From Lachnospiraceae bacterium (GTDB lineage: Bacteria; Bacillota; Clostridia; Lachnospirales; Lachnospiraceae), in the NCBI GenBank assembly GCA_029008035.1, contig JAQXIY010000032.1, positions 1-64,000 of the forward strand: a stretch of 64,000 nucleotides of DNA, given 5' to 3'. The translations under genes and the position numbers were made by a program. Below are positions 1-7,612 of this stretch, in pieces (position 1 is the stretch's first letter; every line of letters begins with the position of its first letter). The notes under the pieces were generated by a model. It saw only the letters and a list, made by a program, of their open reading frames with translations. It searched no databases and was not told the DNA's origin.

Positions 1-725
1 ATACGACCTTTCTTTGTCATACCTCCAATTTCTATCACTCTGATCTTGCCATACCCACGCAAAGATATGATATTACCTACTGATAATTTTGCACTGTAGT
101 TGGAAATCATTTTACCATCAATAAAAACATTTTCTCCCAAAATATAATCGGTTGCCTTTGCTCTGGACAGCTTACATACCTGGGATACGAAGGCATCCAA
201 ACGGTTTGACGAGATGTTTCCCTGAGCATCCTCATATTGAGGAGTGATAGAAAGCTCCTTTGGCATAAACAGTTGTCCCATCACTTGGGTATGCTTGATT
301 TTAGAAAGCTCCTGTAGGAGATACGGGGCAATTTTTTCATGACAAAACACAAGAATGTTTTTCTCTTGAAACAAAATATCTCCTATAAGAGAACGCTCTA
401 TTCCCAGATGCATCAAAGCCCCTAACACATCCCTGTGGGATAAATCCTGGGAAAATCTATCGCTTATGGGCTTATACTTTATACAGGCAATAGGAAATTC
501 CCAATTATAATAAAGAGCATCAGGCTGGAATGCTACCATCTGACGCTCTGCACATTCATAACCGCCATACAGTGTGTAGGCTGTGGCAAGCACATCCTCA
601 CATTGATGTAGCAGGTCAATCTCATTCATATTTAAAAAATCGCTAAATAAGACGATTCCTTTCCTGTCAGCCTGATTAGATAAATCTTCAAATCTGCGAG
701 TAACAGCATAATCATCTCGATTCAT
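1..725 (-). CDS. ylmH: YlmH-like S4-domain RNA-binding protein (3' end cut off)
   Basis: The reading frame opens with ATG at 725 and stays open to the window edge (about 241 codons), so the C-terminus is missing. The translation begins MNRDDYAVTRRFEDLSNQAD and contains an S4-type segment near residues 185-240 (SRAKATDYILGENVFIDGK, then a basic glycine-rich strand), as in YlmH. YlmH proteins are RNA-binding proteins of the Gram-positive division cluster, linked to ribosome-associated roles. The gene starts 2 nt after the sepF stop, so it is almost certainly in the same operon as sepF and yggS. Family assignment rests on the S4 segment plus this neighbourhood. Confidence 0.85.
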   Translation of the reverse strand, partial: MNRDDYAVTRRFEDLSNQADRKGIVLFSDFLNMNEIDLLHQCEDVLATAYTLYGGYECAERQMVAFQPDALYYNWEFPIACIKYKPISDRFSQDLSHRDVLGALMHLGIERSLIGDILFQEKNILVFCHEKIAPYLLQELSKIKHTQVMGQLFMPKELSITPQYEDAQGNISSNRLDAFVSQVCKLSRAKATDYILGENVFIDGKMISNYSAKLSVGNIISLRGYGKIRVIEIGGMTKKGR

Positions 726-727
726 TT

Positions 728-1291
728 CTAGAAACCTGTCTGAATTCCTGAAAAATCGAAAGCGTCTACAATCCCCTGTAAATCTCCTGAAATGTCTACA
801 GAAGCAGGTGTGATAATAAAGATATAGTTACTTACCTTTTGTAGATTACCATCAATGGCATAACAAGAACCTGAGGTAAAATCAATGATTCTTTGAGCCA
901 GTCCCAAATCCAGACCTTCCATATTTAAAATTACGGTACGATCTGCCAACAATGTCTCTGAAATCTCCCTTGCATCCTCAAAGGAAGATGGCTTAATTAC
1001 ACATACTTCCATACTAACGCTATTCCCCTTTCTGCCACCTCTCATTGGTGTTATCTTTGGTGATGGCTTAGCCACAGGGCGTTCCTTCGCTGGAGCTGCA
1101 GCACGTGGCGCTTTCTCCACAGGTTCATCATCTATATCCTTTTTCTTTCCAAACATATGGAAGATGGATTTGGACTCGTCGTCGTAGTCATCGTCATCAT
1201 CGTACTCATCATCGTACATCTCGTCATCATAATATTCTTCATCATCTTCCGGAAGCTTCATTACATCCAACATACGATCAAAAAATGCCAT
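728..1291 (-). CDS. sepF: SepF cell-division protein
   Basis: SepF tethers FtsZ to the membrane. The N-terminus MAFFDRMLDVMKL is a plausible amphipathic membrane helix. It is followed by a very acidic linker (Asp/Glu/Tyr-rich, about residues 15-42), a basic Pro/Ala stretch, and the SepF core (VCVIKPSSFEDAREI, DLGLAQRIIDF, GSCYAIDG) at about residues 93-175. I chose the ATG at 1291 rather than the one at 1297, because the AGGAG at 1299-1303 sits 7 nt upstream of it and would leave almost no space for the other. The protein is then 187 aa. It lies between yggS and ylmH, the usual order. Confidence 0.93.
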   Translation of the reverse strand: MAFFDRMLDVMKLPEDDEEYYDDEMYDDEYDDDDDYDDESKSIFHMFGKKKDIDDEPVEKAPRAAAPAKERPVAKPSPKITPMRGGRKGNSVSMEVCVIKPSSFEDAREISETLLADRTVILNMEGLDLGLAQRIIDFTSGSCYAIDGNLQKVSNYIFIITPASVDISGDLQGIVDAFDFSGIQTGF

Positions 1292-1309
1292 GATCATTCT
1301 CCTTCATGC

Positions 1310-2005
1310 CTATGCATTGTTATAATCTCTTTTGCCAAAGATTCCTGTGCCAACACGAACCATAGTAGCTCCTTCCTCAATGGCAACCTGATAATCTCCT
1401 GTCATACCCATAGATATGACATCCATACATACATTATCAATGTTTTGCTTCATAATGTCAACAGATAAATCCTTTATTTTGCGAAAAAACGGGCGATTTT
1501 CCTCGGAATCCACAACATATGGTGCTATGGTCATAAGCCCCTTAATGTGTAATCCATCCAGTGTGGCAATCTGTTTAACCAGTTCTATGGCATCTTCTCT
1601 TGTCACACCATATTTCGTTTCTTCCTCAGCAATATTTACTTCCACCAAAATTGGAACTACAATGCCCCTCTTTTTTGCCTGAATATTAATCTCCTCTGCC
1701 AGGCGGAAACTGTCCACGGAGTGAATCAGAGCCACCTTGTCCACAATGTACTTTACCTTATTGCGCTGTAGATGACCAATCATATGCCATTTAACGTCTG
1801 CTGGCATTTCCTCCATCTTATCACACATTTCCTGAACTTTGTTCTCCCCGAAAGTGCGAATGCCGGCATCATAAATTTCCATCAAATCTTTTACCGGCTT
1901 TGTCTTACTCACTGCAATGAGAGTAACTTCGCTGCGGTCTCTTCCCGCACGCTCACAGGCCATTTGAATATTCTTCTCAACTTGCTGTAAATTTTCTTTT
2001 AACAT
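1310..2005 (-). CDS. yggS: YggS/PLPBP family pyridoxal phosphate homeostasis protein
   Basis: This is a single-domain PLP-binding protein with the alanine-racemase-like barrel, thought to buffer PLP. It shows the PLP lysine context IAVSKTKPVKDL, the strand WHMIGHLQRNKVKY, a SVDSFRLAEEI segment, and the C-terminal SMGMTGDYQVAIEEGATMVRVGT that binds phosphate. The frame is open further upstream (TTG 2026, ATG 2023). The ATG at 2005, however, has a GGAGGAG 9 nt upstream and gives a normal N-terminus (231 aa). The preceding gene's stop lies within the ribosome-binding region, so translation is probably coupled. Confidence 0.92.
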   Translation of the reverse strand: MLKENLQQVEKNIQMACERAGRDRSEVTLIAVSKTKPVKDLMEIYDAGIRTFGENKVQEMCDKMEEMPADVKWHMIGHLQRNKVKYIVDKVALIHSVDSFRLAEEINIQAKKRGIVVPILVEVNIAEEETKYGVTREDAIELVKQIATLDGLHIKGLMTIAPYVVDSEENRPFFRKIKDLSVDIMKQNIDNVCMDVISMGMTGDYQVAIEEGATMVRVGTGIFGKRDYNNA

Positions 2006-2022
2006 ACCTAATGTCTCCTCCA

Positions 2023-3411
2023 TCAATCATTTATCATTTCGTTTTCGCTGATTTGATCTCCCTGCAAGGCTATGTGATCATAACTTGCCACGCCATAAGG
2101 CGTACCTTTTTCTATAATGGCATAGTCCTCATTTTGATATAAAATCTCTATCTGTTTGAATACAGCATATCCTTTGTTAACATTAAAAACACCTTGCAAT
2201 TTTGCAGTTTTGGAACCAATGCGGTAGGTATCCGAGGAATCCGGTTGCAAAATCATGGTATCCGCGGATACTTTTTCGGAATCAATGTAATAAGCATCAT
2301 CGCTCTCGTAATAAACGGTAGGTATCACAAGCTCCGTTTTACCGTTGTCTCCTTTCACCATGAGTCCGGACTGTTCCGAATCATTTCCTTTAAAGAAGTA
2401 AGCCTTTGGCACGGTGAAAAAGGTCTTCTCCACAATTGCGGAATTTGGAATTTTCAAACCTGACTGCTCATCCAGCATAAGTGCTATATGAAGAAAACGG
2501 GAGCCGGCATAACGGGAGACACTATCATCCAGTGATAAAATCATGTAGTATTGCCCATCTTGTTTTTGAATTTCACAGGCGGCCCATGTGGATGCATTAT
2601 CCTCTAAGAAACGAATCTGAACATACTCTGTCTCATCCATAATGAATTTTTTGGCAGAATCTTTGTCAATCTTAAAAACAAGATTCCATCGGTCGGACGT
2701 GACAATCTTGTATACAGCCTGTCCCTCTTTCACTTGTTTTTGATGCTTCAGGTTCGTAATTTTAACATTTTTGCTGTCAAAAGAATCAGCTGTTATATTT
2801 TCAAGCGTTGTCCCCTCCATTCCATCCGTCTGGTAAACAATGGTTCCGGGAACCGGTGCCTTATAGTAGGTAAATTTACCCTGCTGTTGTGCTTGGGCTA
2901 TCTCGCCTTCCATCTCCTGCAACATATTTACGCTATAGTACTGTTGTAAGTCCGAATCCAAATCTGTCTTATAGGCATATACCTTTTGAAATTGATTGCT
3001 GTCATAATCATAGATAAAATCTCGAATGGATGTGGTCAGTTTGGACAAATCGGATTTGGTAAGGACCTCCAAATTTTGATTGGAACCTTTTAGTTTTTCC
3101 GTAATGGTTCCTGTGGTGTCAATGGAATAAATATTGGTTCGCACACCAACCTGATCAAAATTTGCTGCATAGTAAAAGATATCTCCTGATGTAGGTGCCG
3201 TCACTACTTCCTCCTGTCGAAGCGCCAAGGCACGATAAGAGGTATCTTTGGCAATCGTTCCCTCTGTCACCTCATACACGGTGATGCTGTCTGAAGTCAG
3301 GTAGGAAAAAATGTGAAACAATACATAAAGCACAATAATGCCAAAAATAATCAATCCTATATTAATTTGTATTTGTCTGTGAAACTTGATAATATTATTG
3401 TCTTTTTTCAA
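2023..3411 (-). CDS. HlyD-like membrane-fusion/adaptor protein of the division cluster
   Basis: The 462-residue protein has a short basic N-terminus, one transmembrane helix (about residues 15-37), and a long extracytoplasmic part. That part carries two biotinyl-lipoyl-like segments: ALRQEEVVTAPTSGDIFY near 63 and YKAPVPGTIVYQTDG near 185. A coiled stretch with SRYAGSRFLHIALMLDEQ and a GLKIPNSAIVEK barrel motif follow. This is the layout of HlyD/periplasmic adaptor proteins, but no ABC or RND transporter is next to it. It is the first gene of the yggS-sepF-ylmH run. Start codon is TTG with GAGG 8 nt upstream. Its role is unknown; the position suggests envelope or division work. Confidence 0.75.
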   Translation of the reverse strand: MKKDNNIIKFHRQIQINIGLIIFGIIVLYVLFHIFSYLTSDSITVYEVTEGTIAKDTSYRALALRQEEVVTAPTSGDIFYYAANFDQVGVRTNIYSIDTTGTITEKLKGSNQNLEVLTKSDLSKLTTSIRDFIYDYDSNQFQKVYAYKTDLDSDLQQYYSVNMLQEMEGEIAQAQQQGKFTYYKAPVPGTIVYQTDGMEGTTLENITADSFDSKNVKITNLKHQKQVKEGQAVYKIVTSDRWNLVFKIDKDSAKKFIMDETEYVQIRFLEDNASTWAACEIQKQDGQYYMILSLDDSVSRYAGSRFLHIALMLDEQSGLKIPNSAIVEKTFFTVPKAYFFKGNDSEQSGLMVKGDNGKTELVIPTVYYESDDAYYIDSEKVSADTMILQPDSSDTYRIGSKTAKLQGVFNVNKGYAVFKQIEILYQNEDYAIIEKGTPYGVASYDHIALQGDQISENEMIND

Positions 3412-3504
3412 ATCGAAAACCTCACGTTGACTACTAAACCATGAAATAGTGAGTATATATTACTTTGGAATGCACATACTACCTTTTATAAAGGAGGTAT
3501 AAAA

Positions 3505-3702
3505 ATGAAAGGCTTGGATTATACATTACTTACTTTAGTGATTATCGGCGCAATAAATTGGGGACTCATCGGCTTCTTTCAATTTGACCTGGTAGCCTTT
3601 ATCTTTGGAAATATGTCTTGGCTTTCAAGGATTATATATGCCCTGGTTGGTTTAAGTGGCCTGTATATGATCAGTGCATACGGTCGCATCCGCTCCAACT
3701 AA
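3505..3702 (+). CDS. DUF378 small membrane protein
   Basis: This 65-residue protein consists of two hydrophobic helices. It has the DUF378 hallmark ILTLVIIGAINWGLIG-like motif (here LTLVIIGAINWGLIGFF) and the second helix IIYALVGLSGLYMIS. A strong AAAGGAGG ribosome site precedes the ATG by 7 nt. It is a monocistronic plus-strand gene, divergent from the HlyD-like gene and ending in a bidirectional terminator shared with the carboxypeptidase gene. The function of the family is not known. Confidence 0.85.
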   Translation: MKGLDYTLLTLVIIGAINWGLIGFFQFDLVAFIFGNMSWLSRIIYALVGLSGLYMISAYGRIRSN

Positions 3703-3710
3703 TTCTCACA

Positions 3711-3740
3711 AAAAGGTGTTCCAACGGGAACACCTTTTTT
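3711..3740. terminator. Bidirectional rho-independent terminator
   Basis: AAAAGGTGTTCC, loop AACG, GGAACACC, then TTTTTT. The perfect stem has T runs on both outer sides, so it can end both the plus-strand DUF378 gene and the long minus-strand shape operon, whose last stop codon overlaps its edge. Confidence 0.92.
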
Positions 3741-4722
3741 ATGCCTCGCCATAAGTATATAGCAACTCATTCATTAAATAATATAAATTAAGGGCGCAAT
3801 CCGCATTATAGACAATGGAAATGATGGGCTGATTATGATCGTTAAGGCTATAAAGCACCAGACAATAGCCTGCTTCATAGGTGGTCCCTGTCTTTCCTCC
3901 CACAACGGTAAAGCCCGCAGGTGCTTTCTCTTTCCCCAAAAGATAGCGGTTGGTATTGTTCCAATCCTGCGCTTTTGTAGAGCCGTCAACCCCGGTATAA
4001 GTCACATGATAGGACGGTGAACTCATAATTTGAACAAAAGTGTCGTTTTTGAGTGCCTCCTGAAAAATCAAATACATATCATATATGGTGGTATAATGAT
4101 CATCCTGATGAAGGCCATGAGGTGTGACAAAGTGAGAATTGGTGGCCCCAATGGAATTGGCTCGCTCATTCATTAGCTTTGCAAACCCTTCTTCATCTCC
4201 ACCAATAGCTTCTGCGATGGCAATCGCTGCATCATTGCCGCTTCGAAGCATCAATCCATACAACAAATCTTCCAGACTCATCACATCTCCCGTGGACAAG
4301 TTGGCCACGGAAGAATCCGGGGTCTGATCTGCCGCATGAGAACTGACGGTAATCATCTGAGATAAATCTCCTTGCTCAATCGCTACCAGACAAGTTAATA
4401 TCTTAGTTGTGCTGGCCGGATACATGCGACCAAAAAGATTCTGTCCATAGGTACATTCTCCCGTAGCAAGATTGAATACGCCACCTCCTTGGGCCACGTG
4501 GGCATCCACCTGCTCCAACCCGAAATTATCCCGATCTGTAATACAATACCCTGAGGCAAAAAAATCTGCTCCGCCGGTCTTTGCCGTCTCTGTAATTTGA
4601 AATTGATTGGATGTCTCCTCCAAATCATAGGTGCCTGTGGTTTCCTTCTTACAACCGGTAAGTGAAACCAAAAGCGTAACCATAATCAATATAAAGGAGA
4701 AAAATTTATCGGTACATTTCAC
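3739..4722 (-). CDS. D-alanyl-D-alanine carboxypeptidase (peptidase S11), lipoprotein
   Basis: This penicillin-binding DD-carboxypeptidase trims the terminal D-Ala of peptidoglycan stem peptides. All three active-site motifs are visible: SxxK as PASTTKILT (about residue 103), SxN as RSGND (about 159), and KTG as GGKTGTTYEAG (about 275). The N-terminus is a lipoprotein signal with the lipobox LTGC, so it is anchored outside the membrane. Start appears to be GTG at 4722, overlapping mgsA by 17 bp. It is the last gene of the mreB-to-carboxypeptidase run and ends at a strong terminator. Confidence 0.9.
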   Translation of the reverse strand: MKCTDKFFSFILIMVTLLVSLTGCKKETTGTYDLEETSNQFQITETAKTGGADFFASGYCITDRDNFGLEQVDAHVAQGGGVFNLATGECTYGQNLFGRMYPASTTKILTCLVAIEQGDLSQMITVSSHAADQTPDSSVANLSTGDVMSLEDLLYGLMLRSGNDAAIAIAEAIGGDEEGFAKLMNERANSIGATNSHFVTPHGLHQDDHYTTIYDMYLIFQEALKNDTFVQIMSSPSYHVTYTGVDGSTKAQDWNNTNRYLLGKEKAPAGFTVVGGKTGTTYEAGYCLVLYSLNDHNQPIISIVYNADCALNLYYLMNELLYTYGEA

Positions 4723-5101
4723 GCCACTCTAAATCTCCTCTATCCAATGATTTGATCAGCAACTCAGCCGTTGCCAAATTGGTTGCCAATGGTATGTTGT
4801 TGGCATCGCAAATTCGGACAATACTGTTCACATCCGGCTCATGGGATTTAGCTGTCAAAGGATCTCTCAAAAAAATCACCAAATCTATTTCGTTGTGTTC
4901 AATCTGGGCGCCCAACTGTTGTGTGCCCCCCAAATGACCTGCCAGATATTTGTGCACAGAGAGATTCGTTACTTCCTCTATCAATCTTCCGGTGGTTCCT
5001 GTTGCAAATAATTCGTTTTTACAAAGAATTCCCCGATAAGCAATGCAAAAATTCTGCATCAACTTCTTTTTGGAATCATGTGCTACTAATCCGATATTCA
5101 T
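4706..5101 (-). CDS. mgsA: Methylglyoxal synthase
   Basis: It converts dihydroxyacetone phosphate to methylglyoxal and phosphate, a bypass of lower glycolysis. The 131-residue protein is typical in length. Visible are the N-terminal IGLVAHDSKK, the phosphate-binding ATGTTGRLI and GGTQQLGAQI, and the catalytic region LRDPLTAKSHEPDV with the key Asp and His. The ATG overlaps the rodA stop by 4 bp (ATGA). Location after rodA and minCD is usual in clostridia. Confidence 0.96.
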   Translation of the reverse strand: MNIGLVAHDSKKKLMQNFCIAYRGILCKNELFATGTTGRLIEEVTNLSVHKYLAGHLGGTQQLGAQIEHNEIDLVIFLRDPLTAKSHEPDVNSIVRICDANNIPLATNLATAELLIKSLDRGDLEWREMYR

Positions 5102-6219
5102 GATAAAATTCCTCCCCTTTTTAAATTTTTGCCCTGCAATCCAACGTTAAGTACAAATCCCATTCCAAAATATAATGTCACCAGAGAAGTCAATCCATAA
5201 CTGACAAAGGGCAACGGAATGCCGGTATTGGGCATCAAGCCGGTAACTACACATATATTAACAAAACTCTGAAATCCAACAAGAGCACCCATACCGGTAC
5301 ATATCAACTTGCCTGACAAATCCTTAGCGGACTTTGCAGTTCGAAAGCACTGATATGTGATGAACAGCAACAGCAAAACAATGAGAACCGCACCCACAAA
5401 TCCCATTTCTTCGCCCGCTACGGCAAAAATGAAGTCTGTCTGAGGTTCCGGAATATAGTTACCATTCTTCACTGAGTCAACGCTGTTATTGTACAAACCC
5501 TTACCAAGAAATTGGCCGGAACCGATAGCCATTATGGAATTCTGCTGTTGAAAAGCAGCCCCAGGATATTCTTCCGGCTTCAGCCATGCCAAAATACGCA
5601 TTCCCTGATAGTCCTGAAGTACCGTTGCTCCCTTTTTAAGAATCAGAAGGATGGCTCCTATCACCGTGGGTATAGCAATTCCCAAAACAATACCTACCAG
5701 CTTGTAACTGATTCCTGTCACAAACATCAACGATGCAATGATGAGAAAAGTTACAATAGTGGTAGACAAATCCGGCTCTTTCAATATCAAGAAGAGCGGT
5801 ATGGCGGCTAAAATAGCCGTCTTGATAATGAATCTTTTCTCGTTAATCTCATCCTCATATTGCATAAAATAGTTGGCAAAGAAAAGTATTAGGAGTATTT
5901 TACCTAATTCTGAAGGCTGAAATCGAATACCAAGATCAATCCATCTGGTAGCGCCCCCGGAGTCATCGCCAAATAACAGCACCATAACAAGAAGTCCAAC
6001 CACTCCCGCATAATATAATTTGGTGAATTGTAACACAAAGTCATAATCTACAAGTGCAACAACACCCATAACAAAGATTCCCAGAATCATTCCCAAGATC
6101 TGTTTGGACTGGTATTCATAATTGGCACTTCCAATCACAAGGATGCCCACAATATTAAGCATAACAATCCCGATAATCAATTTGTAGTTAAGATTTTTAA
6201 GCTTATAGGTGCGAAACAT
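5098..6219 (-). CDS. rodA: RodA/FtsW/SpoVE family peptidoglycan polymerase (RodA)
   Basis: This SEDS-family glycosyltransferase polymerises lipid II for the elongasome together with PBP2. The 373-residue protein has about ten hydrophobic helices. Family motifs include GGATRWIDLG, FQPSELGKI, a loop with PEPQTDFIFAVAGEEMGFVG, and the C-terminal TGLMPNTGIPLPFVSYG. It is assigned as RodA rather than FtsW because it lies in the mreBCD-mrdA-minCD operon. The ATG at 6219 follows the minD stop by 17 nt. Confidence 0.95.
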   Translation of the reverse strand: MFRTYKLKNLNYKLIIGIVMLNIVGILVIGSANYEYQSKQILGMILGIFVMGVVALVDYDFVLQFTKLYYAGVVGLLVMVLLFGDDSGGATRWIDLGIRFQPSELGKILLILFFANYFMQYEDEINEKRFIIKTAILAAIPLFLILKEPDLSTTIVTFLIIASLMFVTGISYKLVGIVLGIAIPTVIGAILLILKKGATVLQDYQGMRILAWLKPEEYPGAAFQQQNSIMAIGSGQFLGKGLYNNSVDSVKNGNYIPEPQTDFIFAVAGEEMGFVGAVLIVLLLLFITYQCFRTAKSAKDLSGKLICTGMGALVGFQSFVNICVVTGLMPNTGIPLPFVSYGLTSLVTLYFGMGFVLNVGLQGKNLKRGGILS

Positions 6220-6236
6220 AATAATCTCTTTTCTGT

Positions 6237-6911
6237 CTATAATTTAGAACAAATCTTTTGCATTGATTTATTTGTTTTACGGTTATCAGAGAGAATCCAA
6301 TGCTTCTGAAAGGGAATACATCCCACAAATTCACTCTCCAGCGTGTTTTCACAAAGATGTTGCATCTCCTGATTGGCAAAATATCGCCGATATGCCGGGC
6401 TCTGCTCATTGAGCAGGGTCTTCAAAGGAATATCTCTGGTATGCATCAGTCTGCTCATTGCTATGGCATCAGAGATGGAAGCCTTGTCCCATGTCATAAT
6501 GAGAACCCCCTGGGTAACAGAAGGCAAAATCATATGATGGGTCCTGCCTATCCCTGCCGGAGTGTCTATAATGATATAATCATAAATCCCTGATAACTCC
6601 TCAAGCATTCCGGCAAACCTGTCCGAAGTTTCGGAAAAATCCGCATCCTTAGTGCCGGGAATCACCGACAAATTATGATTCAACGGAATGCAGGCTTGCT
6701 TGGCACAGCAAGTTCCTCTCAAAACATCTGCCACATTGTAGCGAATCTGATTCTCTATACAAAATAGTATGTCCAAGTTGCGCAATCCAAAATCAGTATC
6801 AATGAGCACAACCTTTTTATCCATTCGTGAAAATTGAATCCCCAGCAATGCCGTGGCGGTGGTTTTGCCAACGCCTCCCTTGCCGGAAGTAATCATTACA
6901 ATTTCACTCAA
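6237..6911 (-). CDS. minD: MinD septum-site ATPase, short divergent form
   Basis: MinD is the membrane-cycling ATPase that recruits MinC to block polar division. The deviant Walker A motif GKGGVGKTT, the switch segment DTDFGLRNLDI, and DTPAGIG are clear. With a TTG start at 6911 (AAGGAG 10 nt upstream, overlapping the minC stop) it is 224 aa, about 40 residues shorter than usual. The C-terminal amphipathic membrane helix of MinD is not visible; the protein ends in a basic tail (NRKTNKSMQKICSKL). The conserved stretch normally following the DTPAG strand is also changed (LIMTWDKASISD). An ATG at 6896 is the alternative start. Confidence 0.85.
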   Translation of the reverse strand: MSEIVMITSGKGGVGKTTATALLGIQFSRMDKKVVLIDTDFGLRNLDILFCIENQIRYNVADVLRGTCCAKQACIPLNHNLSVIPGTKDADFSETSDRFAGMLEELSGIYDYIIIDTPAGIGRTHHMILPSVTQGVLIMTWDKASISDAIAMSRLMHTRDIPLKTLLNEQSPAYRRYFANQEMQHLCENTLESEFVGCIPFQKHWILSDNRKTNKSMQKICSKL

Positions 6912-6925
6912 ATGACCATAGCTCC

Positions 6926-7600
6926 TTATATATGTTTTAACAAACCGCTTTGCAATGGTTCGCAAAGCAATTCACTCTGCCAGACCACTATTGCTACAGG
7001 CTCCTGCCCCTTCCGTTTCGTGCGTTGAAACCATTTGCTCTCCATACTGACTTCACCGGACACTCCACCGATGGTGGCCTCTGTCCCCTCCCAGCTTCCT
7101 GCAATAATATAGCAATGGGAATCATGTGGGTACCCGGCATAGACAGCTCCGTGAACCGTTCCCATTACGATAACATTTCCGGCTGCCTGCACTTTGGCTC
7201 GGGATTTTACATCCCCCAAAATGATAATACTGGAATCAGAAGTAATTACTTCCTTATTGGCTATATTTCTTTTCAATATTTTAGCATTTTCATATGTTTT
7301 TTCATAGTAAAACCTGTCGATTTTATCCATCATTTGGACATCTTTTAGTTCCTGTTTCTCCTCCACCAGAAGAATAGAAATATTGGAATTCAACTGTATG
7401 GCTTCTACTATGACACCGGCTTCTTCCCCGGTAATCGGTCGTCCCTCAATGGACAGAACCATATTTGCTGTTCCAAAGAAGTCTCTGGCCTTCGCAAATT
7501 TGGCACAAATATCCCTCACCAGTTGTTCAAAGGAAATCTCTTTGTCCAAAACAAGGGTGATACCATATTGATTGCTTTTAATGACAACAGATTCTTTCAT
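6926..7600 (-). CDS. minC: MinC septum-site determining protein
   Basis: MinC is the FtsZ inhibitor of the Min system. It has the N-terminal MinC domain (about residues 1-100) and a C-terminal beta-helix recognisable by GDVKSRAKVQAAGNVIVMGTV followed by HGAVYAG and CYIIAGS. The length (224 aa) is normal. AGGAG precedes the ATG. It lies 12 nt after mrdA, and its stop is fused with the minD ribosome site (TAAGGAG). Confidence 0.93.
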   Translation of the reverse strand: MKESVVIKSNQYGITLVLDKEISFEQLVRDICAKFAKARDFFGTANMVLSIEGRPITGEEAGVIVEAIQLNSNISILLVEEKQELKDVQMMDKIDRFYYEKTYENAKILKRNIANKEVITSDSSIIILGDVKSRAKVQAAGNVIVMGTVHGAVYAGYPHDSHCYIIAGSWEGTEATIGGVSGEVSMESKWFQRTKRKGQEPVAIVVWQSELLCEPLQSGLLKHI

Positions 7601-7612
7601 GTGAACTCCTAA

